A stretch of DNA of 32,357 nt from Candidatus Omnitrophica bacterium CG11_big_fil_rev_8_21_14_0_20_41_12 (GTDB taxonomy: Bacteria; Omnitrophota; Gorgyraeia; Gygaellales; Profunditerraquicolaceae), in the NCBI GenBank assembly GCA_002796135.1, contig PCWB01000057.1, forward strand, positions 1 through 32,357, given 5' to 3'. The notes under the pieces were generated by a model. That model did not search any database, was not told the origin of the DNA, and worked only from the letters and a program-made list of their open reading frames with translations. The position numbers were made by a program, and so were the translations under genes. Positions 7,118 to 14,681 of this stretch are shown here, in pieces; positions within the stretch are counted from its first letter, which is position 1; each line of letters begins with the position of its first letter.

Positions 7118-8578
7118 TTATATCTGCACTTCGCCTTTAGTTGCAGCTGCTTCCCACTTACCGACTCCGGCCATAACATCCTGAAAGCAAAGCTTAGCTA
7201 ACGGATCAAAATTACTTTCCATAATCCTATTGATTCTACCGGGCTTAGAGAAAAATTCACGCATACACCATGAACCTAAGCGGCCGAGGTCTTCTGTAGA
7301 CAGATGATCCGTAGGAATTACCGGATGAAGAAAATCCCATTGGGAAAAATCTACCTTTTTAGGATCAATCCAGTTTTTCTTTAAAGCAATCCTCCACATC
7401 GGAGAGTTCGGGGCAGGGGTAACATAGCCTACCCACAAAATATCCGGATCAACCAGGTCGGTAAACTCAAAACGCTGTTTGATGATCTCTTCGGTATCAT
7501 AATCAAAACCCATCATGATATCGGCAACAATGGCGATATCATTCCTGCGAAACATAGCTATAGTTTGTTTGATCTGATTAATGGTAATTCCTTTGGCGAT
7601 TTTTTTAAGTTCTGACTGGGTGGTAACCTCAATGCCAAAAACACCCATAATCAAACCGTTCTCCTTCATCATGGGTAAAATTGATTCGCAATTAACCCAA
7701 TCCGTGGCCCGGCCTAAAGAAACCCACTTGATCGGATTATTGGATGCCTTCTTAAGCTCACAGAACTTACGCACCCTTTCCGGATCGACATTAAAATTAT
7801 CATCCTGAATAACCACAACCTTAACTCCGTATTTATTATGTAAGAGATTCAGCTCTTCCATAACTCTTTCCGGAGATTTAGCGCGCCATTTTAAAAAATC
7901 CGAAGGCGAACGCGGATCAAACTGATCCCATTCATAACAGAATGTGCAGGCTGAAGGACAACCGCGCGAAGTAACCATATCTACGAACGGCTTCCAATAG
8001 GTATGGCCGACATATTTATCCATCGGAAATAGATCATAAGCCGGCAAAGGAAGCTTGTCTAAATCTGTCATCAGCGGTTTATGCGGGCCCATGACAATCT
8101 GACCATCAATACGGCTAGTTACCCCGCCTACATCTTTAAGCGGCTTATTTTTATCGATTGCCTCAATTAAATCTCCGAAAGATTCTTCTTCGCCCATCAC
8201 CACAAAATCAACTTCCGGAATTTCTTCTAATGTCGGCACAGGCATTGCTGAATACCATAGCCCACCGAGAATTATTTTTGTTCTCGGCAGCGCTTTTTTA
8301 ATACCAATAGCCGCATCTTTAAAATGCTTTAAAACTCCGTATCCGCCGTAACCATGCAATTGCTCACCCATAACCACAATATCAGGGGCTTTAGTCTTAA
8401 CCTGTTCAATCAATTGCTCCATAGGTATCTGATCGGCTTTGCCGTCGATGACCGCAACATCCGCATACCCTCTTTCCCGCACATATGCAGCCCAATGCGC
8501 ATAAAGCTGATTGGGGGACCGATGTGTTCCGTGCGTTGCCCACGCCCCGACTTTTGGCATCACAAACAAGATTTTCAT
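7118..8578 (-). CDS. B12-binding-domain radical SAM enzyme (BchE-like class)
   Basis: Protein of 486 residues with an N-terminal Rossmann-like cobalamin-binding-type domain (residues 1 to about 165, including IVVMGEQLHGYGG and VVMGEEESF) followed by a radical SAM barrel. The iron-sulfur cluster motif C-x3-C-x2-C is Cys207, Cys211 and Cys214 in SRGCPSACTFCYEW. The layout is that of class B/BchE-type enzymes that carry out C-methylation, cyclisation or oxidative chemistry at unactivated carbons. The classic D-x-H-x-x-G cobalamin motif is not present, as in many members of this group. It sits between KS-beta and ACP in the operon, so tailoring of the polyketide-like product is the likely role. 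Exact reaction unknown. Confidence 0.9.
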   Translation of the reverse strand: MKILFVMPKVGAWATHGTHRSPNQLYAHWAAYVRERGYADVAVIDGKADQIPMEQLIEQVKTKAPDIVVMGEQLHGYGGYGVLKHFKDAAIGIKKALPRTKIILGGLWYSAMPVPTLEEIPEVDFVVMGEEESFGDLIEAIDKNKPLKDVGGVTSRIDGQIVMGPHKPLMTDLDKLPLPAYDLFPMDKYVGHTYWKPFVDMVTSRGCPSACTFCYEWDQFDPRSPSDFLKWRAKSPERVMEELNLLHNKYGVKVVVIQDDNFNVDPERVRKFCELKKASNNPIKWVSLGRATDWVNCESILPMMKENGLIMGVFGIEVTTQSELKKIAKGITINQIKQTIAMFRRNDIAIVADIMMGFDYDTEEIIKQRFEFTDLVDPDILWVGYVTPAPNSPMWRIALKKNWIDPKKVDFSQWDFLHPVIPTDHLSTEDLGRLGSWCMREFFSKPGRINRIMESNFDPLAKLCFQDVMAGVGKWEAAATKGEVQI

Positions 8579-8610
8579 TTTTTCCTCCTAATTAATTCTT
8601 AATAGACCCC

Positions 8611-8690
8611 GTTTCCCGATTAGCTGCGAAACAGTTTCCAAGCTAAAGGGGAAACTGTTTCCCGATTGGGTCGGAAACTGTTTCGCTCTC
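8611..8690. repeat. Tandem GTTTCCCGATT...GAAAC(A/T)GTTTC repeats
   Basis: Two related units of about 30 bp start with GTTTCCCGATT at 8611 and 8657 and end with an 11-bp dyad GAAAC(A/T)GTTTC. Three such dyads occur at 8628-8638, 8651-8661 and 8674-8684, the middle one inside the larger near-palindrome GGGAAACTGTTTCCC. A third copy of the unit is at 15434-15468. Read on the minus strand the array starts directly after the KS-beta TAG stop (8690-8692). The stems are too tight for an RNA hairpin in each 11-mer alone, so they may be DNA-protein recognition sites or degraded mobile repeats. Confidence 0.7.
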
Positions 8691-9919
8691 TAAAGTTTCT
8701 CAACCACTAAAACCGAATTAATCCCTCCTCTACCGCGGGAAATGATTAATGACTTATTCACTTTATATTCTTTAGATTCTCTAGCAACATAGTTTAAATT
8801 ATTTAAAGCAGGTTTTTCCAAATTTATTGTCGGCGTAACTAAGCCGTGCTCCATAGTTAAAAGAGCAATAATCATATCCAGAACACCACTTGCCCCGAGT
8901 AAATTTCCAAACATGGATTTAGGGCAGCTCAACGGAATATTTTTTAAATTATCTCCGAAGACCGATTTCAAAGCCTTAATTTCAGAATCATCCCAAAGTT
9001 CAACCGCCAAACCATCTAAGCTGATATAGTCGATCTCTTCGGGATTTGCTTTTGCATCAGCTAGTGCAATTTTGATTGCCCGTGCCAATTCTTTACCGTC
9101 GCTAGCACAATTAATTCTATCCACTCCATCACAACTAGTGCCGTAGCCGCTAATTATTCCTAAGATATTGGCTCCTCTTTTTTTGGCGCGCTCAATATTT
9201 TCCATAACCACAATCCCTGCGCCTTCTCCGATGACAAAACCACTTCTTCCTTGATCAAAAGGCCGATAGGCTGCAGCCGGATTCGCATTATTGTTTGAAA
9301 GCGCCCCATAGGTATTACAACATAATAAGGCATATGGAGTAACCGGAGCTTCCATGCCGCCGGCTAAAATCATATTTAATTTATTTTTAGCTAAAACTTT
9401 CCTGGCATATCCTAAAGCCATGGAAGAGCTGGCCCGGTCACTGACAATAGTTTTGCTAAATCCTTTTATTCCGTAATATATGGAGACCTGGCCCTGGGGA
9501 GCTGCCGGAAACCAAGCAGAGGCCATGTAAGGAGAAACTCCTTCGCGTCCTTCCAGATATAAATCCCTTAATTCGGTTTCAGCATAAAGCCATCCACCAA
9601 TAGCATTGCCCAAAAAAATCCCCACTAAACTCGGGTCTTCATTTTTAATGTCGATCCCAGCATCCTGCAAAGCCAGCTCTGAGGACACCAGAGCCATATG
9701 CGAAAAGGCATCGATTTTTTTTAAAAGGCGTTCAGAGATATGGCTATATTTTTCCAAGTCATCGATTTGTCCGGCGATATGTGAAGGATATAAAGAAGCA
9801 TCGAAACGCGTAATCTCCTTAATAAAGGAACGGCCGCTTTTAAGGTTTGCCCAAAACTGCCGCTTTCCGATCCCCGAAGGGCTGACTACACCGATTCCTG
9901 TAATTGCAATCTTTTCCAT
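8690..9919 (-). CDS. KS-beta / chain-length-factor-like ketosynthase without catalytic residues
   Basis: Protein of 409 residues with the full beta-ketoacyl-ACP synthase II fold: N-terminal ITGIGVVSPSG, the GEGAGIVVMEN segment and C-terminal glycine-rich GRGGINS. The catalytic triad is gone. The nucleophile region reads IVSDRASSSMALGYAR (158-173), one residue shorter than in active KS and with no Cys, exactly as in chain length factors of type II PKS, where VVSEQAGG is typical. The first catalytic His is replaced by Asp302 (SLDGLA) and the second by Asn339 (MFGNLLGAS), while Lys334 is kept. Encoded 12 nt after a KS-alpha gene, it should form the heterodimer that sets chain length. A decayed duplicate is unlikely because the frame is intact. 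Confidence 0.9.
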   Translation of the reverse strand: MEKIAITGIGVVSPSGIGKRQFWANLKSGRSFIKEITRFDASLYPSHIAGQIDDLEKYSHISERLLKKIDAFSHMALVSSELALQDAGIDIKNEDPSLVGIFLGNAIGGWLYAETELRDLYLEGREGVSPYMASAWFPAAPQGQVSIYYGIKGFSKTIVSDRASSSMALGYARKVLAKNKLNMILAGGMEAPVTPYALLCCNTYGALSNNNANPAAAYRPFDQGRSGFVIGEGAGIVVMENIERAKKRGANILGIISGYGTSCDGVDRINCASDGKELARAIKIALADAKANPEEIDYISLDGLAVELWDDSEIKALKSVFGDNLKNIPLSCPKSMFGNLLGASGVLDMIIALLTMEHGLVTPTINLEKPALNNLNYVARESKEYKVNKSLIISRGRGGINSVLVVEKL

Positions 9920-9931
9920 ATTTAAAGTGAG

Positions 9932-11194
9932 CTACTCCTTAAATCGTTTTAAAATCAATGATGAATGTATCCCCGAAAAACCGCTTGAGGTCTTTAAAAT
10001 CGTATTAACTTTTTTCTGGATTGCCTGATTCGGAATATAATATAAGTCGCACTGCGGGTCCTTCTCCTCCTGATTTATCGTCGGAGGAAGGATATTTTTC
10101 TCAAAGATCATCGCGGTGATGGTTAGCTCGATAGCATTGGCCGCAGCCAGCGGATGCCCGATCATGGATTTAAACGAACTGATCGGCAACTTATAGGCAT
10201 ACTCGGAAAAAATCGCTTTATAGGCGTTGCTTTCAAAAATATCATTCATCCGCGTACTTGAGCCGTGGGCATTAATGTAATCAATCTCACCGGGTTTAAC
10301 CCCGGCATCTTGCAAAGCCAAACTAATACAGGTCTCCATTGCCCGGCCGTCAGAAGGCAAATCCGTCATATGAAAGGCATTGCAACTTGTACCAAATCCT
10401 AAAACTTCGCAATAGATCGGCGCATTACGTTTTAAAGCATGGTTTAATTCTTCTAAAACCAAGATTCCTGCTCCTTCTCCAAGCACAAAACCATCGCGCT
10501 TGTTATCAAAAGGCCGTGATGCTTTTTGCGGCTGGCTATTATGCACAGATAGAACATTAACTACATCAAATGCTCCGAAAGTAATCGGAGTAAGCGGAGC
10601 TTCGGCTGCGCCGCAAATCATAATATCCTGCTCTCCATCCTGGATGCTTTCTAAGCCAAAACCCAGCGAATCGGTACCGGCAGTACATCCGGTAGAAATT
10701 GTATTACAGATTCCTTTTAAGCCGTAACGCGCACTGATCTCTATCGACGGAGTATTGAACATCGCCGCATCATACAAATCAGGACGCACTAAAGCCGGAT
10801 TAATCGGTTGTTTGCCGTCATCAGTAACTAAAGCAAATTCTTCTTCCATATATTTGGTTCCGCAGATCGCATTGGCTAAACACACACCGATGCGCTGGGG
10901 ATCTTCTTTAGAAAAATCTAATTTACTGTCCTCAATTGCCATTTTTCCTGCGGCTACGCCAAACTGCACATAGCGGTCCATGCGCATTGCCTCCTGATGA
11001 TTTAATCCTAATTTAAAAGGATCAAAATCTCTGACTTCCGAAGCAATTTTAGTATTAAAAACCGACACATCAAAACTATCCACCAGGCGCACTCCGGATC
11101 TGCCGCTTGAGAAACCCTCCCAGGCATTAATTTTACCGATGCCGTTTGGTGAAATCACACCAATCCCGGTGATTACTACTCTGCGCTTAGCCAT
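9932..11194 (-). CDS. KS-alpha, beta-ketoacyl-ACP synthase (FabF type, catalytic)
   Basis: Condensing enzyme of 420 residues in the FabF/type II PKS KS-alpha family. It extends an ACP-bound acyl chain by decarboxylative Claisen condensation with malonyl-ACP. All active-site residues are present: Cys170 in STGCTAGTDS, His310 in INAHGSSTRMND, Lys342 and His347 in SSFKSMIGHPLAAA. GEGAGILVLEE and the C-terminal SSGFSGIHSS loop are also standard. A Shine-Dalgarno (GGAGAG) lies about 10 nt before the ATG. Followed 12 nt later by a paralog that lacks the catalytic residues, it fits the KS-alpha/KS-beta arrangement of type II PKS, aryl polyene and related systems rather than a housekeeping FabF, which usually stands next to acpP alone. 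Confidence 0.94.
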   Translation of the reverse strand: MAKRRVVITGIGVISPNGIGKINAWEGFSSGRSGVRLVDSFDVSVFNTKIASEVRDFDPFKLGLNHQEAMRMDRYVQFGVAAGKMAIEDSKLDFSKEDPQRIGVCLANAICGTKYMEEEFALVTDDGKQPINPALVRPDLYDAAMFNTPSIEISARYGLKGICNTISTGCTAGTDSLGFGLESIQDGEQDIMICGAAEAPLTPITFGAFDVVNVLSVHNSQPQKASRPFDNKRDGFVLGEGAGILVLEELNHALKRNAPIYCEVLGFGTSCNAFHMTDLPSDGRAMETCISLALQDAGVKPGEIDYINAHGSSTRMNDIFESNAYKAIFSEYAYKLPISSFKSMIGHPLAAANAIELTITAMIFEKNILPPTINQEEKDPQCDLYYIPNQAIQKKVNTILKTSSGFSGIHSSLILKRFKE

Positions 11195-11197
11195 GAC

Positions 11198-11794
11198 TTA
11201 TTTTCTCTCCTGAATTCTTGTCACTTTAAAAATAATATTTCCTCCGTCCGGACAGGTTACGGTATCAATCGAATCCAGATCAGACATAAAAAAGAACCTG
11301 GCCCCGAAATTTAAAGCAAACAAAGCCGGAAAAGCAGTATGAAACGCCGCGCCGCAGAAACCCGGAATACATTTTAACCCTTGAGTCTCCCATTTATCTC
11401 CGACTTTATAACCAAATGTACACTTTCCTTTTGCCTGCACAACCTCGATAATCATCTTCTTGGGATTAGGCCCTTTATGCTCCGGATCGCGCGGAATTTC
11501 CTCAACCTTTCCCTGTTTATCTAAAATCTCAGCTTTAAATTCGAGCTTGCCTCCGTCGGGACAAGTCACCAGTAAAGAGCGCTGATTATCGCGGAATCCA
11601 AACTTTGCGCCGAAACTCAAAGCATAGATAACCGGAAAAAGTGCATGGGCTAAGCCCAAACAAAAATGCTTGGGGGCATGGGTGAAATCCTCCAGAATAA
11701 TCTCATCGCCGATTTTATAACCGTGATAACAAACTCCGAGAACCTGCGTAACGATAAGTTTTAGACGAGGAAAAGGAGAATTAATTTCTTCCAT
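11198..11794 (-). CDS. Tandem TIGR04076-like protein, unknown function
   Basis: Protein of 198 residues formed by two copies of a ~90-residue domain. Shared landmarks in both halves are C-(Y/T)-x-G-Y-K-(I/V)-G-D, then F-C-x-x-(A/L)-x-H near a small helix, ALxFGA(K/R)F, and VTCPDGG close to the end. The pattern matches the TIGR04076 family of small Cys-containing proteins of unknown function, which are usually one domain of about 90 residues. The repeated Cys residues (two to three per half) could bind metal or form a redox pair; this is inference. It lies 3 nt upstream of KS-alpha and 2 nt after the dehydrogenase gene, so it belongs to the biosynthetic operon. Confidence 0.75.
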   Translation of the reverse strand: MEEINSPFPRLKLIVTQVLGVCYHGYKIGDEIILEDFTHAPKHFCLGLAHALFPVIYALSFGAKFGFRDNQRSLLVTCPDGGKLEFKAEILDKQGKVEEIPRDPEHKGPNPKKMIIEVVQAKGKCTFGYKVGDKWETQGLKCIPGFCGAAFHTAFPALFALNFGARFFFMSDLDSIDTVTCPDGGNIIFKVTRIQERK

Positions 11795-11796
11795 TT

Positions 11797-12801
11797 TTAA
11801 ATAAACTCCTTAGTTTTTTGAATTAAATCTTCTTTGCTGAAAAATCTGCCGCTCTTCTCTACTTCATGCACCATCTCCACCAAAACTTTATTTAAAGGAG
11901 CCGACAGATTGTTCTCTTCTGCCAGACGCACAAACTCGCCGTTAATATACTCAACTTCGGATAATTTACCACGCATAATACTCTGTAATATTGAGCCATA
12001 CAGCGGTTCCTTGCTTAAGCTACTCATCCGCTGTGAAAAAACCTGAGCGGCCAGTTCAACCGGCATGGAAGTAAGTTTAGTAATATTCTCTGCCGGAAAT
12101 CCGGGAAGAGAAACCAGCTGTAGCCCAACAGAATCAATAATCCCAAAAGCTTCTTTCCAGATGGCAATACTAATCCGGCTAATCCCCTGGTCGCTAAAAA
12201 CCTCCTGCATGCTTTTGCCAATAATTGCCGGCAGGCAATTGTTGGCGTTAACAAAGATCTTTAAATATTTTGCCCCTTTAATATCTTCACAGATTACCGT
12301 AGGAAATGCCTTATTTAAGACCAGGCTTAAAGAAAGCACGGATTCACTGAGTTTATGATTAAAAAAATTACCCAATACCCAACTACCTTCAAAATTATGC
12401 ACAACCTTACCCGGCTCAAGGTTGGTCGCACCAAACATAACAATACTAGAAATAATTTTCTCTTTATTCAGATATTTAACCGCTAAATTGTCCGCCTGAA
12501 CACCGTTTTGCACAATCAATAACAAAGAACTCTGCAATAAATGAGAATTATTTTGTAAAGCACAATTTATATCCTGAGTCTTAGTAGCTAAAATCGCCAG
12601 CTCCGGAATATAGTTTAAAGTATCAGATGCGCTAATATGAACTAAAAAATTACCTCTTACTCCGGAAACGGAAATACCTTTTTCTTTAATTGCCTTAACC
12701 GTACTGCTGTGGCCGACTAAAGTTACCTCTTCACCCTTCTCTTTCAGGTAAGCGGCAACTAAACAGCCTATGGCCCCGGCACCGATAACGGCAATGCGCA
12801 T
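11797..12801 (-). CDS. Ketopantoate reductase family (ApbA/PanE-like) dehydrogenase
   Basis: NAD(P)-dependent dehydrogenase of 334 residues with the N-terminal Rossmann motif IAVIGAGAIGCLVAAYL (G-x-G-x-x-G at 7-12) and the C-terminal helical domain of 2-dehydropantoate 2-reductases. Other hallmarks are LATKTQD in place of the usual VK-x-x-D/Q segment, VQNGV, and a YLKIFVNANNCLPAI segment where PanE has K-x-x-x-N; the Lys is kept (AKYLKIFVN). True PanE reduces ketopantoate for CoA synthesis. In this operon a paralog acting on a beta-keto or alpha-keto intermediate is more likely, though supply of the pantetheine arm cannot be excluded. Start 12801 directly abuts the previous stop at 12802. Confidence 0.85.
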   Translation of the reverse strand: MRIAVIGAGAIGCLVAAYLKEKGEEVTLVGHSSTVKAIKEKGISVSGVRGNFLVHISASDTLNYIPELAILATKTQDINCALQNNSHLLQSSLLLIVQNGVQADNLAVKYLNKEKIISSIVMFGATNLEPGKVVHNFEGSWVLGNFFNHKLSESVLSLSLVLNKAFPTVICEDIKGAKYLKIFVNANNCLPAIIGKSMQEVFSDQGISRISIAIWKEAFGIIDSVGLQLVSLPGFPAENITKLTSMPVELAAQVFSQRMSSLSKEPLYGSILQSIMRGKLSEVEYINGEFVRLAEENNLSAPLNKVLVEMVHEVEKSGRFFSKEDLIQKTKEFI

Positions 12802-13071
12802 TTAACTTTTATCCTCCCTGGGAAACCCATATTTCTTGTAATCAAAACCATTCTGTCCAAGGAGACGAACCATCATACTATAGAATGGAGAAGGCACATC
12901 GGTGAAAAAAGCAGCAATCACATCCTGATCCTCAACCTGGTTGCAATTGCGGCCTGCGGCAATCTTTTCTGCCTGCTGAGTGACCACGGATTCGGTAATC
13001 CTACGGTGGAATACCGGTATCTTAGAAATTAAAATTTTGAATTTGTTTTGCGTCTGAGCTTCCCAGATCAT
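12802..13071 (-). CDS. Small PCP_red-like helical protein, first gene of the operon
   Basis: Protein of 89 residues. The segment KIPVFHRRITESVVTQQAEK followed by DQDVIAAFF resembles the PCP_red domain (PF08369), a ~45-residue helical domain found at the C-terminus of protochlorophyllide reductase subunits and as small stand-alone proteins of unknown function. The match is by pattern (I-P-x-F-x-R then E-x-x-A then D-V-x-x-A) and is not certain. The C-terminal part (SPFYSMMVRLL) is hydrophobic. It is the promoter-proximal gene: a GAGG ribosome site lies 7 nt before its ATG and the promoter/operator at 13129-13182 precedes it. Its stop abuts the start of the ketopantoate-reductase-like gene. Confidence 0.65.
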   Translation of the reverse strand: MIWEAQTQNKFKILISKIPVFHRRITESVVTQQAEKIAAGRNCNQVEDQDVIAAFFTDVPSPFYSMMVRLLGQNGFDYKKYGFPREDKS

Positions 13072-13128
13072 TTCCTAACCTCATTAAAATTAAGGAGTTT
13101 AGCTCCAGAAATAGCTTTAGCTTAACAG

Positions 13129-13154
13129 TTATATAGTAAAATTTTACTATATAA
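13129..13154. promoter_or_regulatory. Perfect 26-bp palindromic operator
   Basis: Bases 13129-13154 form a perfect palindrome whose right half reads TTTTACTATATAA. It is AT-rich with one GC pair in each half (G13136/C13147). It starts at the last base of the -10 box and covers the expected transcription start near 13146, the classic position for repression by a dimeric regulator such as a TetR-family protein. No regulator gene is present in the window. Confidence 0.8.
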
Positions 13155-13182
13155 TTTTAATAAAGATAGGCTTCTTTGTCAA
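13154..13182 (-). promoter_or_regulatory. Sigma70-type promoter of the polyketide-like operon
   Basis: On the minus strand a perfect -35 hexamer TTGACA (13182-13177) is followed by a 17-bp spacer and a -10 hexamer TAAAAT (13159-13154), one mismatch from consensus. Transcription should begin near 13146, giving a leader of about 75 nt before the ATG at 13071. It lies in the 136-nt gap after gspK, which separates the secretion operon from the biosynthetic operon. Confidence 0.8.
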
Positions 13183-13207
13183 GTGATTATTGAGGCAATT
13201 CCCAGTT

Positions 13208-14110
13208 TTAATACTCGTTCCAGGAAAGAATCTTCTTAGTTGCCGGGTAGATGACTATGCTGTAGTGCAGCCCCTGGACTCCCCCAGAGCTGGGAATAAC
13301 ATTAAAGCGCAAATATTCTGACTTTACACTAAATACGGAAAGTAACGCTAAGATATCTTGCTCCTGCCTTAAGCCCAAAGAAACATAGCTTCTTAAACTA
13401 TCAAGCACTTTATTAATATCTGAAAAGCCATAACCCATTTCTTCTTCAGATTCCAGATCAGGGTTCTCTATTTTGTGCTCCTGACGAAAACGCATGATCG
13501 CCTCAGCCGTATCTTTGTCTAAACCTAAAGCTAAAAACACCTCTTTAGAGGCAGTATTGATATTGATCTTGCCTGTTCCGTAAACAGTAACCAGGTCTTT
13601 AAACTGTAGAAAATTATCTTTACTCATGCCTTCAACCAAAAGCACTTCATTAATTGAACTAAACGGGCGCAATCCGCAAGTAACTAATGTTTCGGCTAAA
13701 TCTTTATCCATTCCCGGCAGGCGCGACAGAACATCGATGGAGGCAAAATTCAAATTAATCAAGGCGCTTTCATCAATGATTTTAGCCGGATCAGAAGAAT
13801 TTTTATCGATAAAAAAATATCGGTAAGCATTATTTCCGCATAAACTTACGGTTTCTTCTTGATTTAATTCATCCCAGGTATCATATGCCGCAGTAGCATC
13901 TTTCTCCCTGAGATAAAAAACTTTTTTTAATGCACCTTGGGCGATGGGTAAAGAGGAGATCATGCGGGAATATGCTTTGTTAAACCTGATCTCTTGAAAA
14001 ACCAAGCCGGTGATCCCTAAGCCCAAAATAGCCAGGATCATAATCGTCCAGAGGCAAACAACTAAAATACTGCCTTGGTTAGTTTCTCGGTAAATAAACT
14101 GTCGATTCAT
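13208..14110 (-). CDS. gspK: Type II secretion minor pseudopilin GspK-like
   Basis: Protein of 300 residues with a GspK profile: an N-terminal prepilin-like segment NQGSILVVCLWTIMILAIL, in which the usual Glu at position 5 is absent as in GspK, and then two helix-hairpin-helix-type segments. The first is INLNFASIDVLSRLPGM and the second ININTASKEVFLALGLD, the paired SAM-like T2SSK domains. GspK caps the pseudopilus tip together with GspI and GspJ in the periplasm. It follows gspJ, overlapping its end by 32 bp, and is the last gene of the secretion block before the 13182 promoter. It is slightly shorter than enterobacterial GspK. Confidence 0.88.
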   Translation of the reverse strand: MNRQFIYRETNQGSILVVCLWTIMILAILGLGITGLVFQEIRFNKAYSRMISSLPIAQGALKKVFYLREKDATAAYDTWDELNQEETVSLCGNNAYRYFFIDKNSSDPAKIIDESALINLNFASIDVLSRLPGMDKDLAETLVTCGLRPFSSINEVLLVEGMSKDNFLQFKDLVTVYGTGKININTASKEVFLALGLDKDTAEAIMRFRQEHKIENPDLESEEEMGYGFSDINKVLDSLRSYVSLGLRQEQDILALLSVFSVKSEYLRFNVIPSSGGVQGLHYSIVIYPATKKILSWNEY

Positions 14111-14681
14111 ATTTTTTATTTTTACCGGTAATAATAAACTTAACCGCCAGCGGCAAAGCGTCTTCTTTCCACTCCTGCTTCCATAAATATAAGTTTTTGC
14201 TTAAGTCCAGGTAAAGATAACTGAAGCTGACTTCTTTAACCTTAGTTAAATAAAATTTTGCGGGAGCATGCAGTTCAGGGTCCAGCTTTCCATCCTCGTC
14301 GATAATATCATTTAATCTGTCCGCAACCCTTTTAATGGTCAGGCTTGCACTATCAAAATAATAAGTCAGCCGACTAGGAAAATAATCGATATTGGCGCAA
14401 AAGCTAATTCTAGTTTTATCCCCTTGAAATAATTGTTTACGGCAAGCACACTGCTCGCGTAGCTCCCGGGAGAGTCTCTCTGTTTTAAGTAAAATTTTCT
14501 GCTGGCCCAAATCAAAATTATTGATCCTGCGTAAAACCGCGCTGCCTGTAAAAAAAGCCGAATAAATGGCGATACTGACTACGGAAAAAATACCCACCGC
14601 AATCAGCAGTTCGACCAAGCTAAAAGCCCGAATGATAAAAAATCTATTTTTTTTGGAGTAAATACGTTGAAAGTGTGACAT
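14079..14681 (-). CDS. Minor pseudopilin GspJ/PilW-like prepilin
   Basis: Prepilin-like protein of 200 residues. A 17-residue basic leader precedes the methylation/cleavage motif RAFSLVELLIAVGIFSVV, with Ala at the -1 position and the conserved Glu5. The following hydrophobic helix and a C-terminal beta-rich domain with YYFDSASLTIKRV fit GspJ, which forms the pseudopilus tip complex with GspI and GspK. Gene order G-I-J-K supports this assignment. It overlaps gspI by 38 bp and gspK by 32 bp. Confidence 0.82.
   Translation of the reverse strand: MSHFQRIYSKKNRFFIIRAFSLVELLIAVGIFSVVSIAIYSAFFTGSAVLRRINNFDLGQQKILLKTERLSRELREQCACRKQLFQGDKTRISFCANIDYFPSRLTYYFDSASLTIKRVADRLNDIIDEDGKLDPELHAPAKFYLTKVKEVSFSYLYLDLSKNLYLWKQEWKEDALPLAVKFIITGKNKKYESTVYLPRN

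Noticed and set aside
9932-11194. Housekeeping FabF of fatty acid synthesis
   Set aside because: The adjacent catalytically dead paralog, the cyclase/aromatase-type genes and exporter fit a secondary metabolite locus better; no fabD, fabG-fabH-acpP core cluster is present.
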